From the NCBI RefSeq assembly GCF_004768465.1, contig NZ_SRMF01000001.1, forward strand, positions 621,693 to 685,692: a stretch of DNA of 64,000 nucleotides. The letters are read 5' to 3'. This DNA comes from Natronospirillum operosum (GTDB lineage Bacteria; Pseudomonadota; Gammaproteobacteria; Pseudomonadales; Natronospirillaceae). The translations under genes were made by a program, and so were the position numbers. This document shows, piece by piece, positions 9,746 to 18,913 of this stretch. The notes below the pieces were generated by a model that was not told the origin of the DNA, made no database searches, and saw only the letters and a list, made by a program, of their open reading frames with translations. Each line of letters begins with the position of its first letter. Positions within the stretch are counted from its first letter, which is position 1.

Positions 9746-10924
9746 ATGAACTGGCAGGACAAGGGGCCCGCCACGGCCGCAATCCGGGCTGGTGAGCCGC
9801 GTTCAGCGCAGGGAGAGCACTCGGAAGCGCTCTATCTTACCTCCAGTTTCGTGTTCGAATCGGCCGCCCAGGCCGCCGCGCGCTTTGCTGGCGACGAGCC
9901 GGGCAATGTCTATGCCCGCTATACCAACCCGACCGTATCCACCTTCGAGCAGCGCCTGGCGCTGATGGAAGGCACCGAAGCGGCCGTCGGCACCAGTTCC
10001 GGCATGGCGGCCATACTCAGCACCTGCATGGCGCTGCTGCAGCAGGGCGATCATATCATTGCCTCGCGCAATATCTTCGGTTCGACCACGGTGCTGTTCA
10101 ACAAGTATCTGGGCCGTTTCGGGGTGGATGTCACCTATGTCGACCTGACCGACCTGGACGCCTGGGCCGCCGCCTTTACGCCGCGCACCCGCTTGCTGTT
10201 CGCCGAAACCCCGTCCAACCCGCTGAATGATGTGGTCGACATTCGCCAACTGGCCGATCTGGCGCATGCCCATGATGCCTGGCTGGCCATCGACAACTGC
10301 TTCTGTACCCCCATTCTGCAGCGGCCCGCCGAATACGGGGCCGATCTGGTGATTCATTCGGCCACCAAGTTCATCGACGGCCAGGGCCGGGCCATGGGCG
10401 GTGCCGTCTGCGGCCGGCAGGAACAGATTGAGGAAGTCGTGGGTTTTCTGCGTTCGGCAGGGCCCACCATGAGCCCTTTCAATGCATGGGTTTTCCTGAA
10501 GGGGCTGGAAACCCTGCAGGTGCGCATGCGGGCGCACAGCGAGCACGCCATGCAACTGGCGCGCTGGCTGCAACAGCATTCGATGGTGGAAACCGTGCAT
10601 TACTGCGGCCTGCCGGAACACCCGGGCCATGCGCTGGCCAGCCGCCAGCAGTCCGGCTTTGGCGGAGTGCTGTCATTCGTGGTCCGAGGTGGGCAGCCGG
10701 CGGCCTGGCACGTTATTGATGCGACCCAGTTCCTTTCCATCACGGCCAATCTCGGTGATGCTAAGACCACCATTACACACCCGGCGACAACCACCCACGG
10801 ACGGCTGTCAGATGAAGACAAGGTAGCGGCCGGTATCGAGCCCGGATTGATCCGGGTCGCCGTAGGGCTGGAAGATCCGGAAGATATTCAACAGGATCTG
10901 GCACGAGGACTGGACTCTCTCTGA
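9746..10924 (+). CDS. metZ: O-succinylhomoserine sulfhydrylase MetZ
   Basis: Cys/Met-metabolism PLP enzyme that makes homocysteine directly from O-succinylhomoserine and sulfide. The Schiff-base Lys is K208 in HSATKFIDG; YARYTNPTV and the late SLGDAKTTI-like stretch (ANLGDAKTTITHPATTTH) are family hallmarks. At 392 residues it fits MetZ. ATG 9746 was preferred because AAAGGGG precedes it; an upstream in-frame ATG lies inside purF. The purF-metZ adjacency is the same as in Pseudomonas, which supports MetZ over MetB/MetC. Confidence 0.92.
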   Translation: MNWQDKGPATAAIRAGEPRSAQGEHSEALYLTSSFVFESAAQAAARFAGDEPGNVYARYTNPTVSTFEQRLALMEGTEAAVGTSSGMAAILSTCMALLQQGDHIIASRNIFGSTTVLFNKYLGRFGVDVTYVDLTDLDAWAAAFTPRTRLLFAETPSNPLNDVVDIRQLADLAHAHDAWLAIDNCFCTPILQRPAEYGADLVIHSATKFIDGQGRAMGGAVCGRQEQIEEVVGFLRSAGPTMSPFNAWVFLKGLETLQVRMRAHSEHAMQLARWLQQHSMVETVHYCGLPEHPGHALASRQQSGFGGVLSFVVRGGQPAAWHVIDATQFLSITANLGDAKTTITHPATTTHGRLSDEDKVAAGIEPGLIRVAVGLEDPEDIQQDLARGLDSL

Positions 10925-10954
10925 GGTCGGTCGCTCGGCCTGCGGGAGCCTATC

Positions 10955-11860
10955 TTGAAGCTCGAACATACCCTGGAAGAAGCCGCGCGCATGGTGCGCG
11001 GCAAACCACGGCAATTGCGCCTGGCCCTGGCTACGGTGCTGGCACGCGGGCATCTGCTGATTGAAGATGTGCCCGGTGTCGGCAAGACCACCCTCAGTCA
11101 TACCCTGGCCCGAGTGCTGGGACTGAGCTATCGACGCATTCAGTTCACCTCTGATCTGGTGCCGGCCGATGTGCTGGGCGGCGCCGTGTACAGCCCCGAA
11201 AGCCGCACCTTCTCCATCGTCAAGGGCCCCATCTTTGCGCAGGTGGTATTGGCCGATGAACTCAACCGGGCCTCGCCCAAGGCGCAGTCGGCCTTGCTGG
11301 AGGCCATGGAAGAAGAACAGGTGAGCCTGGAAGGCGAAACGCATCCGTTGCCACAGCCCTTTCTGGTCATGGCCACGCAGAACCCCATGGACATGGCCGG
11401 TACCCATGCCTTGCCGGAATCTCAGCTTGACCGCTTTCTGGTGTCGATGAGCATGGGTTATCCCGATGCCGACATCGAACGCGAACTGCTGGCCGGGCAG
11501 GCCAGCCGTCTGTCCTATGCAGACATTCGACCCATGCTGTCGGCAGAGTATCTGCTGGACCTGCAGGACCAGGTGCGGCGCATTCATCTCAGCGCGCCGC
11601 TGCTCGATTACCTGCAACGGCTGATTCTGGCCACCCGCGAGCACCCCGATATCCGCCTCGGGCTGTCTCCGCGCGCGGCGCTGGGTCTGACCCGCATGGC
11701 CCAGGCCTGGGCACTGCTGGCGGGGCGCGACTATGTGCAGCCCGATGACGTGCAGGAAGTGTTCGTGTCGGTAGCACAGCATCGGCTGCAGGCCCGGCAG
11801 GGCAATGCCGGCACCCTGATCGCCGAGCAAACCCTGGCCGAAACTCCCATCGGAGCCTGA
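10955..11860 (+). CDS. MoxR family AAA+ ATPase
   Basis: A 301-residue MoxR ATPase with Walker A DVPGVGKTTL (about 38-47), Walker B VVLADELNRASPKAQ and the family segment ATQNPMDMAGTHALPE. MoxR proteins act as chaperone-like ATPases and are usually linked to DUF58 and VWA or transglutaminase proteins, as here. The start is TTG 10955, supported by GGGAG six bases upstream; no ATG gives a complete N-terminus. The stop is one base before the DUF58 ATG, so the genes are cotranslated. It begins 30 bases after metZ and may be read through from the upstream operon. Confidence 0.88.
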   Translation: MKLEHTLEEAARMVRGKPRQLRLALATVLARGHLLIEDVPGVGKTTLSHTLARVLGLSYRRIQFTSDLVPADVLGGAVYSPESRTFSIVKGPIFAQVVLADELNRASPKAQSALLEAMEEEQVSLEGETHPLPQPFLVMATQNPMDMAGTHALPESQLDRFLVSMSMGYPDADIERELLAGQASRLSYADIRPMLSAEYLLDLQDQVRRIHLSAPLLDYLQRLILATREHPDIRLGLSPRAALGLTRMAQAWALLAGRDYVQPDDVQEVFVSVAQHRLQARQGNAGTLIAEQTLAETPIGA

Positions 11861-11861
11861 C

Positions 11862-12860
11862 ATGGGCATGCTGCGCGATGCCACCGAAGCCACGCTGGAG
11901 CGCTGGATTCGGACCCGCACGCCACCCCGAACCCGTATCCGGCTGGGCCAGCGGCAGATATTCATCATTCCCAATCGCTACGGCATGGGCCTGCTGTTGC
12001 TGGTGCTGCTGCTGTTCGTGATGGGCACCAACTATCAGAACAATCTGGTGCTGGCACTGGCCTTCTGGCTGGTTGCTCTCTTTGTGCTGTCCATTCATCT
12101 GACCTACCTGAATCTGTCGGGCCTGCAACTGCAGGCCGGTCACAGTGCTTCGGGCTTTGTGGGAGCACCCATGCAGCATGCGGTGCATCTGCACAGCCAG
12201 CGGCCCCGCTACGGCCTGCTGGTGTCCGGTGACGAACAGCCGGAGCGCTGGCTGGACGAGCTGGCAGCGCAGGAACATGTGCAACTGAGCGTGCAGACCA
12301 CCCCGCAGCAGCGGGGCCTGCAGCCGGCACCGCGGCTGCGTGTGGAAACCCGCTTTCCGTTTGGCTGGATCACCGCCTGGACCTACTGGCTGCCGGATCA
12401 GCAGGGCATTGCCTGGCCGGTGCCGGTGGACCATGGTGCCCAGCGGACCGCGACTGAAGACCCGGAGGCACAGCAGACCACCGCCTGGCGCAATGACCCG
12501 GAAGCGCTGGATGATGTGCGCGAATACAGCCCGGGTGATCCGCAGCGGCGGATTCTGTGGCGGCACTATGCCCGCCGTGGCGTACTGGCGGTCAAGGCAC
12601 CGCCACCGGCCGGCGGTGAAACCCGCCATCTCGACAGCCGTCAGGTCGTCGATCTGGATCGCGAATCCGGTCTGCAGCAGCTCTGCTGGTGGGTACTGGA
12701 ATGCGATGCTGCCGGCACGGACTGGTCTCTGCGGCTGCCGGACTACTGGCTGCCGCCCGGGCGGGGCGAGCATCAGCGCCTGCAGGGACTGGATGCGCTG
12801 GCGCTGAGCGGGTCGGCGCCAGCGCACCGGTCTGGCAAGAAGAAAGAGGCAGCAACATGA
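11862..12860 (+). CDS. DUF58 membrane-anchored protein
   Basis: A 332-residue protein with two transmembrane helices near residues 38-82 (a hydrophobic hairpin following NRYGMGLLLLV), then a soluble region with the DUF58 core around DDVREYSPGDPQRRILWRHYAR. DUF58 proteins partner MoxR ATPases; their biochemical role is not settled. The stop overlaps the ATG of the transglutaminase gene (ATGA). Moderate-length gene of the same composition as its neighbours, with no sign of damage. Confidence 0.85.
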   Translation: MGMLRDATEATLERWIRTRTPPRTRIRLGQRQIFIIPNRYGMGLLLLVLLLFVMGTNYQNNLVLALAFWLVALFVLSIHLTYLNLSGLQLQAGHSASGFVGAPMQHAVHLHSQRPRYGLLVSGDEQPERWLDELAAQEHVQLSVQTTPQQRGLQPAPRLRVETRFPFGWITAWTYWLPDQQGIAWPVPVDHGAQRTATEDPEAQQTTAWRNDPEALDDVREYSPGDPQRRILWRHYARRGVLAVKAPPPAGGETRHLDSRQVVDLDRESGLQQLCWWVLECDAAGTDWSLRLPDYWLPPGRGEHQRLQGLDALALSGSAPAHRSGKKKEAAT

Positions 12861-14962
12861 CTGAAGCGCGGATCTGGCGGCGCGGGCCGCAACTGAGTGC
12901 ACCCCAGTGGCAGCGTGTGCTGACGCTGTTGCTGGTGGTGCAGTTCATGCTGATGCCGCCGGTGCTGATGATGCTGCCCGCCTGGTTGGTGCTGATTCCT
13001 GTGGTCACCGGCAGTTGGCAATGGCAGGTGCTGCGCGGCCGCTGGCGGCCGCCGGGGCGGGCGGTGCGCTGGTCGCTGGTGCTGGCGCTGCCGCTGTTGC
13101 TGGTGTTGGGCGGCATGCACCCCGGCGCACTGGACTTCTATGTCGCCCTGGCTTTTATCGGGGTGGCGCTCAAGCTGTTCGAAATGCGCACCTACCGGGA
13201 TGCCTGGCTGGTCAGCCTGATGGCCTTCTTCGTGTTTGCCACCCTGTTGCTGCTCGACCAGGGGATCTTCTATAGCCTCTATGTCTTTCTCGGCGTGTCC
13301 TTCTGCCTGGCGGCACTGGCGCGGCTGCATGCACCGCGCGGCATCAGCCTGCTGGGGGCCTGGCGCACCAGTGCCCGGGCCGTACTGATAGCCGTGCCCT
13401 TTATGCTGCTGCTGTTTGTGGCCTTTCCCCGCCTGCCCCCCATCTGGCAGATGCCAATGGCTTCCGAGCAGGCGCGCACCGGCCTGTCCGATACCCTGAG
13501 TACCGGCGGTATTGCCCAACTGGCGCAGAGCAATGAACTGATCTTTCGAGCCCGTTTCGACGGCGCGGCTCCGCCCCAATCCGAACTGTACTGGCGCGCC
13601 ATGACACTCAATCACTTCGACGGCACACGCTGGACCCAGTGGTCCGGGTCCGGCCCGACGGCGGACCTGCTGCAGGGGGAGCCGCCGGCACCGGCCGCAG
13701 CGGCCGAACAGTGGTCCTACGAGATGATACTGGCGCCCACCGCCCAGCCCTGGGTGGCAACGCTGGAACACCTGACCACCTATCAGGCTGCAGATGCCCG
13801 CTGGGCCGTGGACAACCGTCTGGTCTGGCGCGAAAACCTGCGCCGTCCGACCGGTCTCACCGCGCGTTCGGCACGCACCGTGGCGCAGGCGGATGAGTTG
13901 CCGACAGGGGTGCGCCAGGCAGCGCTGCAGATGCCGTCTGCCGGTAATCCGCAGTTGCGGTCACAGGCTGCCGACTGGTATGCCGAAGCCGACAGCGACC
14001 TGGCGATGGCTGAACGCATCATGGATTTCTTTGCCGATGAGGATTTCCGCTACACCCTGCAACCTGGTACCTATGGCGGTGCCGACGGCATAGACGAGTT
14101 CCTGTTCGACCGCCGCCTCGGGTTCTGTGCCCACTATGCGGAAGCCATGGTGCTGATGTTGCGCAGCGTCGACATACCGGCGCGCCTGGTCACCGGCTAC
14201 ATGGGCGGCCAGTGGCGTGAGGATGGCAGCTATGTGGTGGTCAGGGCGCGCGAGGCCCATGCCTGGGTGGAAACCTGGATAGAAGGGCAGGGCTGGGTTC
14301 GCTTTGACCCCACCGGCGTCGTGGCCCCGGATCGTCTCACCGGTTCGCTCAGTGATGCCCTGACCGACGACGACCAGGCCACTGCCTCCGACAACTGGGG
14401 CGACACCACAGCCCCGGGCTGGCTGCAGCGCCTGTACTGGCAATGGGACAGTGCTCAGTACGGCTGGCAGCGCTGGGTGCTGAATTTCGATGCCGATGAT
14501 CAGTCTTCATTGCTGGAGGACTGGTTTGGCGACCCGGCGCCGGGAGTCTGGCTGTCCTGGATCGGCGGCGGACTGATTTTCATTTTTGTGACGTGGTACG
14601 GTGTCCAATATTTGACCGGTCGTGCTAGGCTATGGGGCGCTTCCCGGCTGGAAATGCTCGGTCGTCGTCATTGTCGGCGCCAGTGGCCGGAGTTGCCGCC
14701 CAACGAAGGATTGACTCAATGGGCCCGGCGCCTGCACAACCGCTCTCCCGAGTTCGCTGACCAACTGAGTGCGTTTGCCGAGGCGGTGCTGGCGGCCCGT
14801 TATGGTCCTCCGGCCGGGCAAAAACAGCAGCGTCGGCTGGCCCGTCAACGGCTGCAGACGCTGCGCAGGCTGCGGGCCCCCAGAGCCCGGGAGACTGATG
14901 AGCACCGACAACAAGAAGATCAGGGAACTGCAACAGCACTTCAGTCGTCGCGTGATCAGTGA
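12857..14962 (+). CDS. TgpA-like membrane transglutaminase/protease
   Basis: A 701-residue protein: five to six N-terminal transmembrane helices (about 1-190), a periplasmic transglutaminase-like domain with catalytic Cys in FCAHYAEAMVLMLRS (about residue 430), catalytic His in EAHAWVE and Asp in VRFDPTGVV, one more transmembrane helix near 570, and a cytoplasmic DUF4129-like tail. Pseudomonas aeruginosa TgpA, of the same architecture, is essential. ATG 12857 overlaps the DUF58 stop; a longer frame starting at 12689 lies inside DUF58 and was rejected. The 3' end overlaps the following regulator gene by 65 bases. Confidence 0.88.
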   Translation: MTEARIWRRGPQLSAPQWQRVLTLLLVVQFMLMPPVLMMLPAWLVLIPVVTGSWQWQVLRGRWRPPGRAVRWSLVLALPLLLVLGGMHPGALDFYVALAFIGVALKLFEMRTYRDAWLVSLMAFFVFATLLLLDQGIFYSLYVFLGVSFCLAALARLHAPRGISLLGAWRTSARAVLIAVPFMLLLFVAFPRLPPIWQMPMASEQARTGLSDTLSTGGIAQLAQSNELIFRARFDGAAPPQSELYWRAMTLNHFDGTRWTQWSGSGPTADLLQGEPPAPAAAAEQWSYEMILAPTAQPWVATLEHLTTYQAADARWAVDNRLVWRENLRRPTGLTARSARTVAQADELPTGVRQAALQMPSAGNPQLRSQAADWYAEADSDLAMAERIMDFFADEDFRYTLQPGTYGGADGIDEFLFDRRLGFCAHYAEAMVLMLRSVDIPARLVTGYMGGQWREDGSYVVVRAREAHAWVETWIEGQGWVRFDPTGVVAPDRLTGSLSDALTDDDQATASDNWGDTTAPGWLQRLYWQWDSAQYGWQRWVLNFDADDQSSLLEDWFGDPAPGVWLSWIGGGLIFIFVTWYGVQYLTGRARLWGASRLEMLGRRHCRRQWPELPPNEGLTQWARRLHNRSPEFADQLSAFAEAVLAARYGPPAGQKQQRRLARQRLQTLRRLRAPRARETDEHRQQEDQGTATALQSSRDQ

Positions 14963-16520
14963 CGCCAGACTGGTGGTGGATCAGTGGTACCAGCTGCATC
15001 GACAGCGCTGGCAGAAAGCCTGGTTTCAGACTCTGCAGGATCGGGTAGAGCGGCTGCTGAAGTCCGCCCGACGCTATGAACGCAAGGACATGGAAGCTCG
15101 TGTCGAACCGCTGTTGGCCCTGCTGCACCAGTGTGACGAAGCGCGCCCGCCAGGCAGTGAAATGCTGGCTGAACTGGCGGACCACATCGGGCATCTGGGC
15201 AAGCTGGCAATCAGGCAGCAGGATCACACCCTGCCCGGGCTGGCGGCCTTTGCCCAGCCGGAAGTCTATGTCGCCATTGAACAGGTTGACCTGGCGGCGG
15301 ACATGCAGCATCAGCTTGAATCCTTCGGCATCAGTACGGCCCTGACCCCGGACCAGGAATCACTGCAGGAAGCGCGCGCCTGGCGACGGCCTCTGGGCAT
15401 CCTGATCGATGTCAACTTTCGCCGTCCCGGCGGCGGTTTCGACCTGATCGAGGCCATTCAGTCCGAGGTTGCAGAGCCCATCTCCGTCATCTTCTTTCAT
15501 CAGGGCCCACCCGATATGGAAACCCGGCTGCGCGCCATGCGTGCTGGCGGCAAGGGCTTTGTGGATGTGGACAGCAGCCTGCTGCGCGTGGTGGAACAGC
15601 TGGAACGCGAGAGCCGGGTCAGCATGCCGGAGCTGTATCGGGTGCTGGTGGTGGATGATTCGCGTACCCAGGCTCAGCACGCCGCCCAGACCCTCAACAG
15701 TGCCGGCATGATCACCCGTATTCTGGCCGACCCGCTGGCGCTGCTCAGTGCCGTTGACGAGTTCGAGCCCGACATCATCCTGATGGACATGTACATGCCG
15801 CGCTGCAATGGTGTCGAACTGGCTACCGTAATGCGGCAACAGCCGCGCTATGACCGGTTGCCAATCATCTTCCTGTCCGCCGAGGAAGACATGGCCAAGC
15901 AGATGGATGCCTTGGCCGAAGGCGGCGATGACTTCCTGACCAAACCCGTGCACCCGTCGTTGCTGATCGCGACCGTGCAGCACCGGTGCAAGCGCAATCG
16001 GGCCATGCGCTTCTGGATGGAGCGCGACGCGCTGACCGGGCTGTTTGATCATACCCATCTGCTGCAACGGCTGGACCAGGAAGCGAACCGGGCTGCACGC
16101 CAGCAGACCCCGCTGTCCTTTGCCATGCTGGATCTGGACAAGTTCAAGGCCGTCAACGACACCTGGGGTCACGCCGCCGGGGACCGGGTGCTGAAGAACC
16201 TGTCGCTGCTGCTGCGCCAGCGTCTGCGCAAGACCGACGTGATCGGTCGCTACGGGGGTGAGGAATTTGCCGTCATCATGCCGGAGACCGAAGCCGGTGA
16301 TGCCTTCGTGGTGCTGTCCGACCTGCTGGAAGCCTTTGGCCGCGTGCGGCACCCGGTGTCCGATGCCAGCGGGCGTCGCTTTATCCATTGCAGTTTCAGT
16401 GGTGGCCTGGCGCAGCTCGATACCGATGAGACGCCGGCCGAGCTGGCGGTGCGGGCCGATCAGGCGCTGTATCAGGCCAAGGCCGATGGCCGCTCCCGGC
16501 TCTGCATTCTGAACCCCTGA
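14898..16520 (+). CDS. Double-receiver diguanylate cyclase
   Basis: A 540-residue response regulator. An N-terminal helical region (about 1-105, possibly Hpt-like) precedes a degenerate receiver (about 115-225), then a complete receiver beginning YRVLVVDDSRTQ with phosphoacceptor Asp in IILMDMYMP and Lys in LTKPVHP. A GGDEF domain with the intact active motif RYGGEEF follows. It should make cyclic di-GMP when phosphorylated. ATG 14898 is preceded by GGGAG and lies inside the end of the transglutaminase gene, so expression is coupled to the moxR-DUF58-transglutaminase operon. No cognate kinase is visible nearby. Confidence 0.9.
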   Translation: MSTDNKKIRELQQHFSRRVISDARLVVDQWYQLHRQRWQKAWFQTLQDRVERLLKSARRYERKDMEARVEPLLALLHQCDEARPPGSEMLAELADHIGHLGKLAIRQQDHTLPGLAAFAQPEVYVAIEQVDLAADMQHQLESFGISTALTPDQESLQEARAWRRPLGILIDVNFRRPGGGFDLIEAIQSEVAEPISVIFFHQGPPDMETRLRAMRAGGKGFVDVDSSLLRVVEQLERESRVSMPELYRVLVVDDSRTQAQHAAQTLNSAGMITRILADPLALLSAVDEFEPDIILMDMYMPRCNGVELATVMRQQPRYDRLPIIFLSAEEDMAKQMDALAEGGDDFLTKPVHPSLLIATVQHRCKRNRAMRFWMERDALTGLFDHTHLLQRLDQEANRAARQQTPLSFAMLDLDKFKAVNDTWGHAAGDRVLKNLSLLLRQRLRKTDVIGRYGGEEFAVIMPETEAGDAFVVLSDLLEAFGRVRHPVSDASGRRFIHCSFSGGLAQLDTDETPAELAVRADQALYQAKADGRSRLCILNP

Positions 16521-16570
16521 CCTCAAAGCACACCCCTGCAACAGCGGTAGCGTTCGGGCGCCTGCCTCCT

Positions 16571-16576
16571 TATAAT
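16571..16576 (+). promoter_or_regulatory. Probable -10 element of the gltX promoter
   Basis: A perfect TATAAT sits 44 bases upstream of the gltX ATG in the short gap after the diguanylate cyclase gene. No good -35 box is present at 16-18 bases. Just downstream (16582-16600) is an imperfect palindrome, GTTCCGAA / TTCTTCGAAC. The element is plausible but rests on the -10 hexamer alone. Confidence 0.4.
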
Positions 16577-16619
16577 CGCGGGTTCCGAAATTCTTCGAAC
16601 CTGACAACTGAGAGGATCC

Positions 16620-18116
16620 ATGGCCAGAGTCCGCACCCGTGTTGCGCCATCTCCCACCGGCGACCCGCATGTGGGTACCGCCTATATCGCCCTGTTCAAC
16701 CGCGCCTTCGCCAGAAGTCAGGGCGGAGATTTCATTCTGCGCATCGAGGACACCGATCAGGCCCGCAGCACTCCGGAGTCGGAACAGGCCATTCTCAAGG
16801 CCCTGCGCTGGCTGGGTCTGGACTGGGACGAAGGTCCGGATGTGGGCGGTGACGCCGGCCCCTACCGGCAGAGCGAGCGCTCCGAGATCTATCGCAAGTA
16901 TGCCGACGAACTGGTCGACAAGGGCCATGCCTTTCATTGCTTCTGTACGGCCGAGCGACTCGACAGCATGCGCCGTGAACAGCGCCTGAACGGTCAGCCG
17001 CCGGGTTATGACGGTCGCTGCAAGGGCCTGAGCCAGGAAGAAGTGCAGTCGCGTCTGGCGCAGGGCGAGAAATCCGTGGTGCGCATGGATGTGCCGCGCG
17101 AGGGTGCCTGTGAAGTGCGTGACATGCTGCGGGATCCGATCGAGATCGAGTGGAAGCAGGTCGACATGCAGGTGCTGCTGAAGTCCGACGGCCTGCCCAG
17201 CTACCATCTGGCCAATGTGGTGGATGATCACCTGATGGGGATTACCCATGTGATCCGCGGTGAAGAGTGGATCTCGTCCACGCCGAAACACATTCTGCTG
17301 TACCAGTACTTCGGCTGGGAAGCGCCCGTGTTCTTCCACATGCCGCTGCTGCGCAATGCCGACAAGTCCAAGCTGTCGAAGCGCAAGAACCCGACCTCGA
17401 TCGATTACTACTACCGTCTGGGCATCCTGCCGGAAGCCCTGGTCAACTACCTGGGCATGATGGGCTGGACCATGCCGGACGGGGAAGAAAAATTCACCGT
17501 GCAGGAGATGGTCGACAACTTCGACATCAGCCGGGTGTCTCTGGGTGGGCCGGTATTCGATACCGAGAAGCTGGACTGGCTGAATGGCCGCTACCTGCGT
17601 GAGAGCCTGAGCGACGAGGAGTTCGCCCAGCGCCTGATGGACTGGTCCTACAACCGCGACTACATCATGCAGTTCCTGCCGCTGGTGCGCGAGCGGGTAG
17701 AACGCCTGAGTGACGTAGCACCGCTGGCGGCGTTCTTCTTTGCCGGCATGCCGGATATTGAAGCGGCCGATTTCGAGCACAAGAAGCTGGATGCCGACAC
17801 GATACTGAAGATCCTGCAGCTCAGCCTGTGGAAGCTGGAGACCCAGCGCCACTGGGACAAGGAACACATCATGGCGGATGTGAAGGCCGTCGGTGAGCAC
17901 CTGGGCCTCAAGCTCAAGGATGTGCTGTTCCCGATGTTTGTCTCCGTTACCGGCTCGCCGCGCTCGGTATCTGTGCTCGAAGCCATGGCCATCCTCGGCC
18001 CCGACATGGTGCGCGCACGCCTGCGCCACGCCATCGAGGTGCTGGGCGGCTACTCCAAGAAGCAGCTCAAGGCACTGGAGAAGGAATTCTCCGAGATCGG
18101 CACCTTCCTCGACTGA
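16620..18116 (+). CDS. gltX: Glutamate--tRNA ligase
   Basis: Class I aminoacyl-tRNA synthetase that charges tRNA-Glu. The HIGH-type signature is [10 protein letters not shown] near residue 17 and the KMSKS-type loop is KLSKRKN near 250. The Cys/His cluster of the zinc-binding SC-fold insert is visible in HCFCTAERL with YDGRC downstream. It has 498 residues. GAGAGGATCC precedes the ATG. The gene is monocistronic: it has its own -10 box and is followed by about 800 bases of repeats. Confidence 0.96.
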   Translation: MARVRTRVAPSPTGDPHVGTAYIALFNRAFARSQGGDFILRIEDTDQARSTPESEQAILKALRWLGLDWDEGPDVGGDAGPYRQSERSEIYRKYADELVDKGHAFHCFCTAERLDSMRREQRLNGQPPGYDGRCKGLSQEEVQSRLAQGEKSVVRMDVPREGACEVRDMLRDPIEIEWKQVDMQVLLKSDGLPSYHLANVVDDHLMGITHVIRGEEWISSTPKHILLYQYFGWEAPVFFHMPLLRNADKSKLSKRKNPTSIDYYYRLGILPEALVNYLGMMGWTMPDGEEKFTVQEMVDNFDISRVSLGGPVFDTEKLDWLNGRYLRESLSDEEFAQRLMDWSYNRDYIMQFLPLVRERVERLSDVAPLAAFFFAGMPDIEAADFEHKKLDADTILKILQLSLWKLETQRHWDKEHIMADVKAVGEHLGLKLKDVLFPMFVSVTGSPRSVSVLEAMAILGPDMVRARLRHAIEVLGGYSKKQLKALEKEFSEIGTFLD

Positions 18117-18149
18117 TTGCTCTGGTACAGGCAGAGAGGCGCCAGTCAT

Positions 18150-18441
18150 GTAGGCTGTGGCCCTTGGCCACGCATGGGGCCCGGTCAACGTCGCCCTGTG
18201 CGTGGCCACCTGATGGCGGGTGCCGATCGAACCGTCGCCACGCTCGGGTACATGCCCTGTGAGACACGCAAAAAACGGCATCCATGCCAGCTCGGTTGCG
18301 CACATCCATGTGCGCAAACGGTCTCACAGGGCATGCACCCGGCAGGCGACTCCAACCGAGGCACCGTATCCGTGTAGGCTGTGAGCCTTGCTCACGCATT
18401 CGAGACGAGGCACCTGTGCGTGGCCAAGGGCCACAGCCTAC
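18150..18441. repeat. Three copies of the GTAGGCTGTGGCC hairpin repeat
   Basis: Copies at 18150-18174 (plus), 18374-18398 (plus, diverged) and 18417-18441 (minus). Each is about 25 bases with a core hairpin such as GTGGCCCTTGGCCAC. In the second copy both arms change to GTGAG / CTCAC, so pairing is kept. Further copies are at 22358-22382 and 39645-39669. Confidence 0.75.
18234..18350 (-). repeat. Multi-stem palindromic element, copy 1
   Basis: A 117-bp element read on the minus strand. An outer stem of about 13 bp (TGCCCTGTGAGAC paired with GTCTCACAGGGCA) encloses one strong hairpin (TTGCGCACAT / ATGTGCGCAA), a smaller hairpin (GGCA / TGCC) and a T-run. A full inverted copy lies at 31731-31848 and a diverged copy at 18609-18702. 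Confidence 0.8.
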
Positions 18442-18456
18442 AGCAAAGCCTCCGTT

Positions 18457-18545
18457 GTAGTGGGCGACGCGAGTCGCGATGGGCGGCGTAGCCGCCCCTT
18501 AATTCAGGGCCTTCGGCCCTGGTCGGGACTTGCGTCCCTCGCTAC
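18457..18545. repeat. Composite GTAGCGAG-type repeat (REPIN-like)
   Basis: An 89-bp unit that begins GTAGTGGGCGACGCGAGTCG and ends with the inverted form GGGACTTGCGTCCCTCGCTAC. Two inner hairpins lie between (GGGCGGC / GCCGCCC and GGGCC / GGCCC). Full relatives lie at 20120-20228, 31625-31719 and 35573-35657. Confidence 0.8.
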
Positions 18546-18608
18546 AGGTGCTCCATTACAGATGAAGTCCCTTCATGAGGACGGCACTGCAGGTGCGGCC
18601 GCCGGGAG

Positions 18609-18702
18609 TGGGTGCTGAGTGAGCAGACCGTCTGCGCACATGGATGTGCGCAACCGAGCTGTCAGGGACGACGTTTTTTGCGTGTCTGCTCACCCAGCAC
18701 CC
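18609..18702 (+). repeat. Multi-stem palindromic element, copy 2 (diverged)
   Basis: Same layout as the copy at 18234-18350, but the outer stem is GTGAGCAGAC / GTCTGCTCAC instead of CTGTGAGAC / GTCTCACAG. Both arms changed together. The inner hairpins TGCGCACA / TGTGCGCA and GTC / GAC and the T-run CGTTTTTTGCG are retained. Confidence 0.78.
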
Positions 18703-18913
18703 CGATCACGGCGGCAGGGTCCCGATCAGGACCGTGGCGACGGACCCAAAGGCAATACAGGCGGAACTGGTAACAGGATCAAGACATGGCTGCTGTCGGG
18801 AAGGGCCACAGCCTGCAACAGAGCAGGCCACCCCCCATCCCGGTGGTTCGCAAACGCCACAGGGTTTATACTGTCGGGCCTGAACCCATAGACCGGACAG
18901 GAAACCTGCCACC

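Larger units (their letters stand above)
18117..18913. other. Gene-free, repeat-filled interval
   Basis: About 800 bases between gltX and tyrB with no credible gene. It holds three copies of the GTAGGCTGTGGCC hairpin, one full and one diverged copy of the multi-stem palindromic element, and one complete GTAGCGAG-type composite repeat, each listed separately. Small open frames here are translations of repeats. Confidence 0.8.

Noticed and set aside
18117-18160. tRNA genes after gltX, as in Pseudomonas
   Set aside because: No acceptor-stem or T-arm (GGTTC-A) pattern was found; the interval is made of repeats.
15360-18317. A 985-codon open frame on the minus strand
   Set aside because: It lies wholly antisense to the diguanylate cyclase and gltX genes; the composition is typical of a shadow of high-GC genes and no domain is recognisable.
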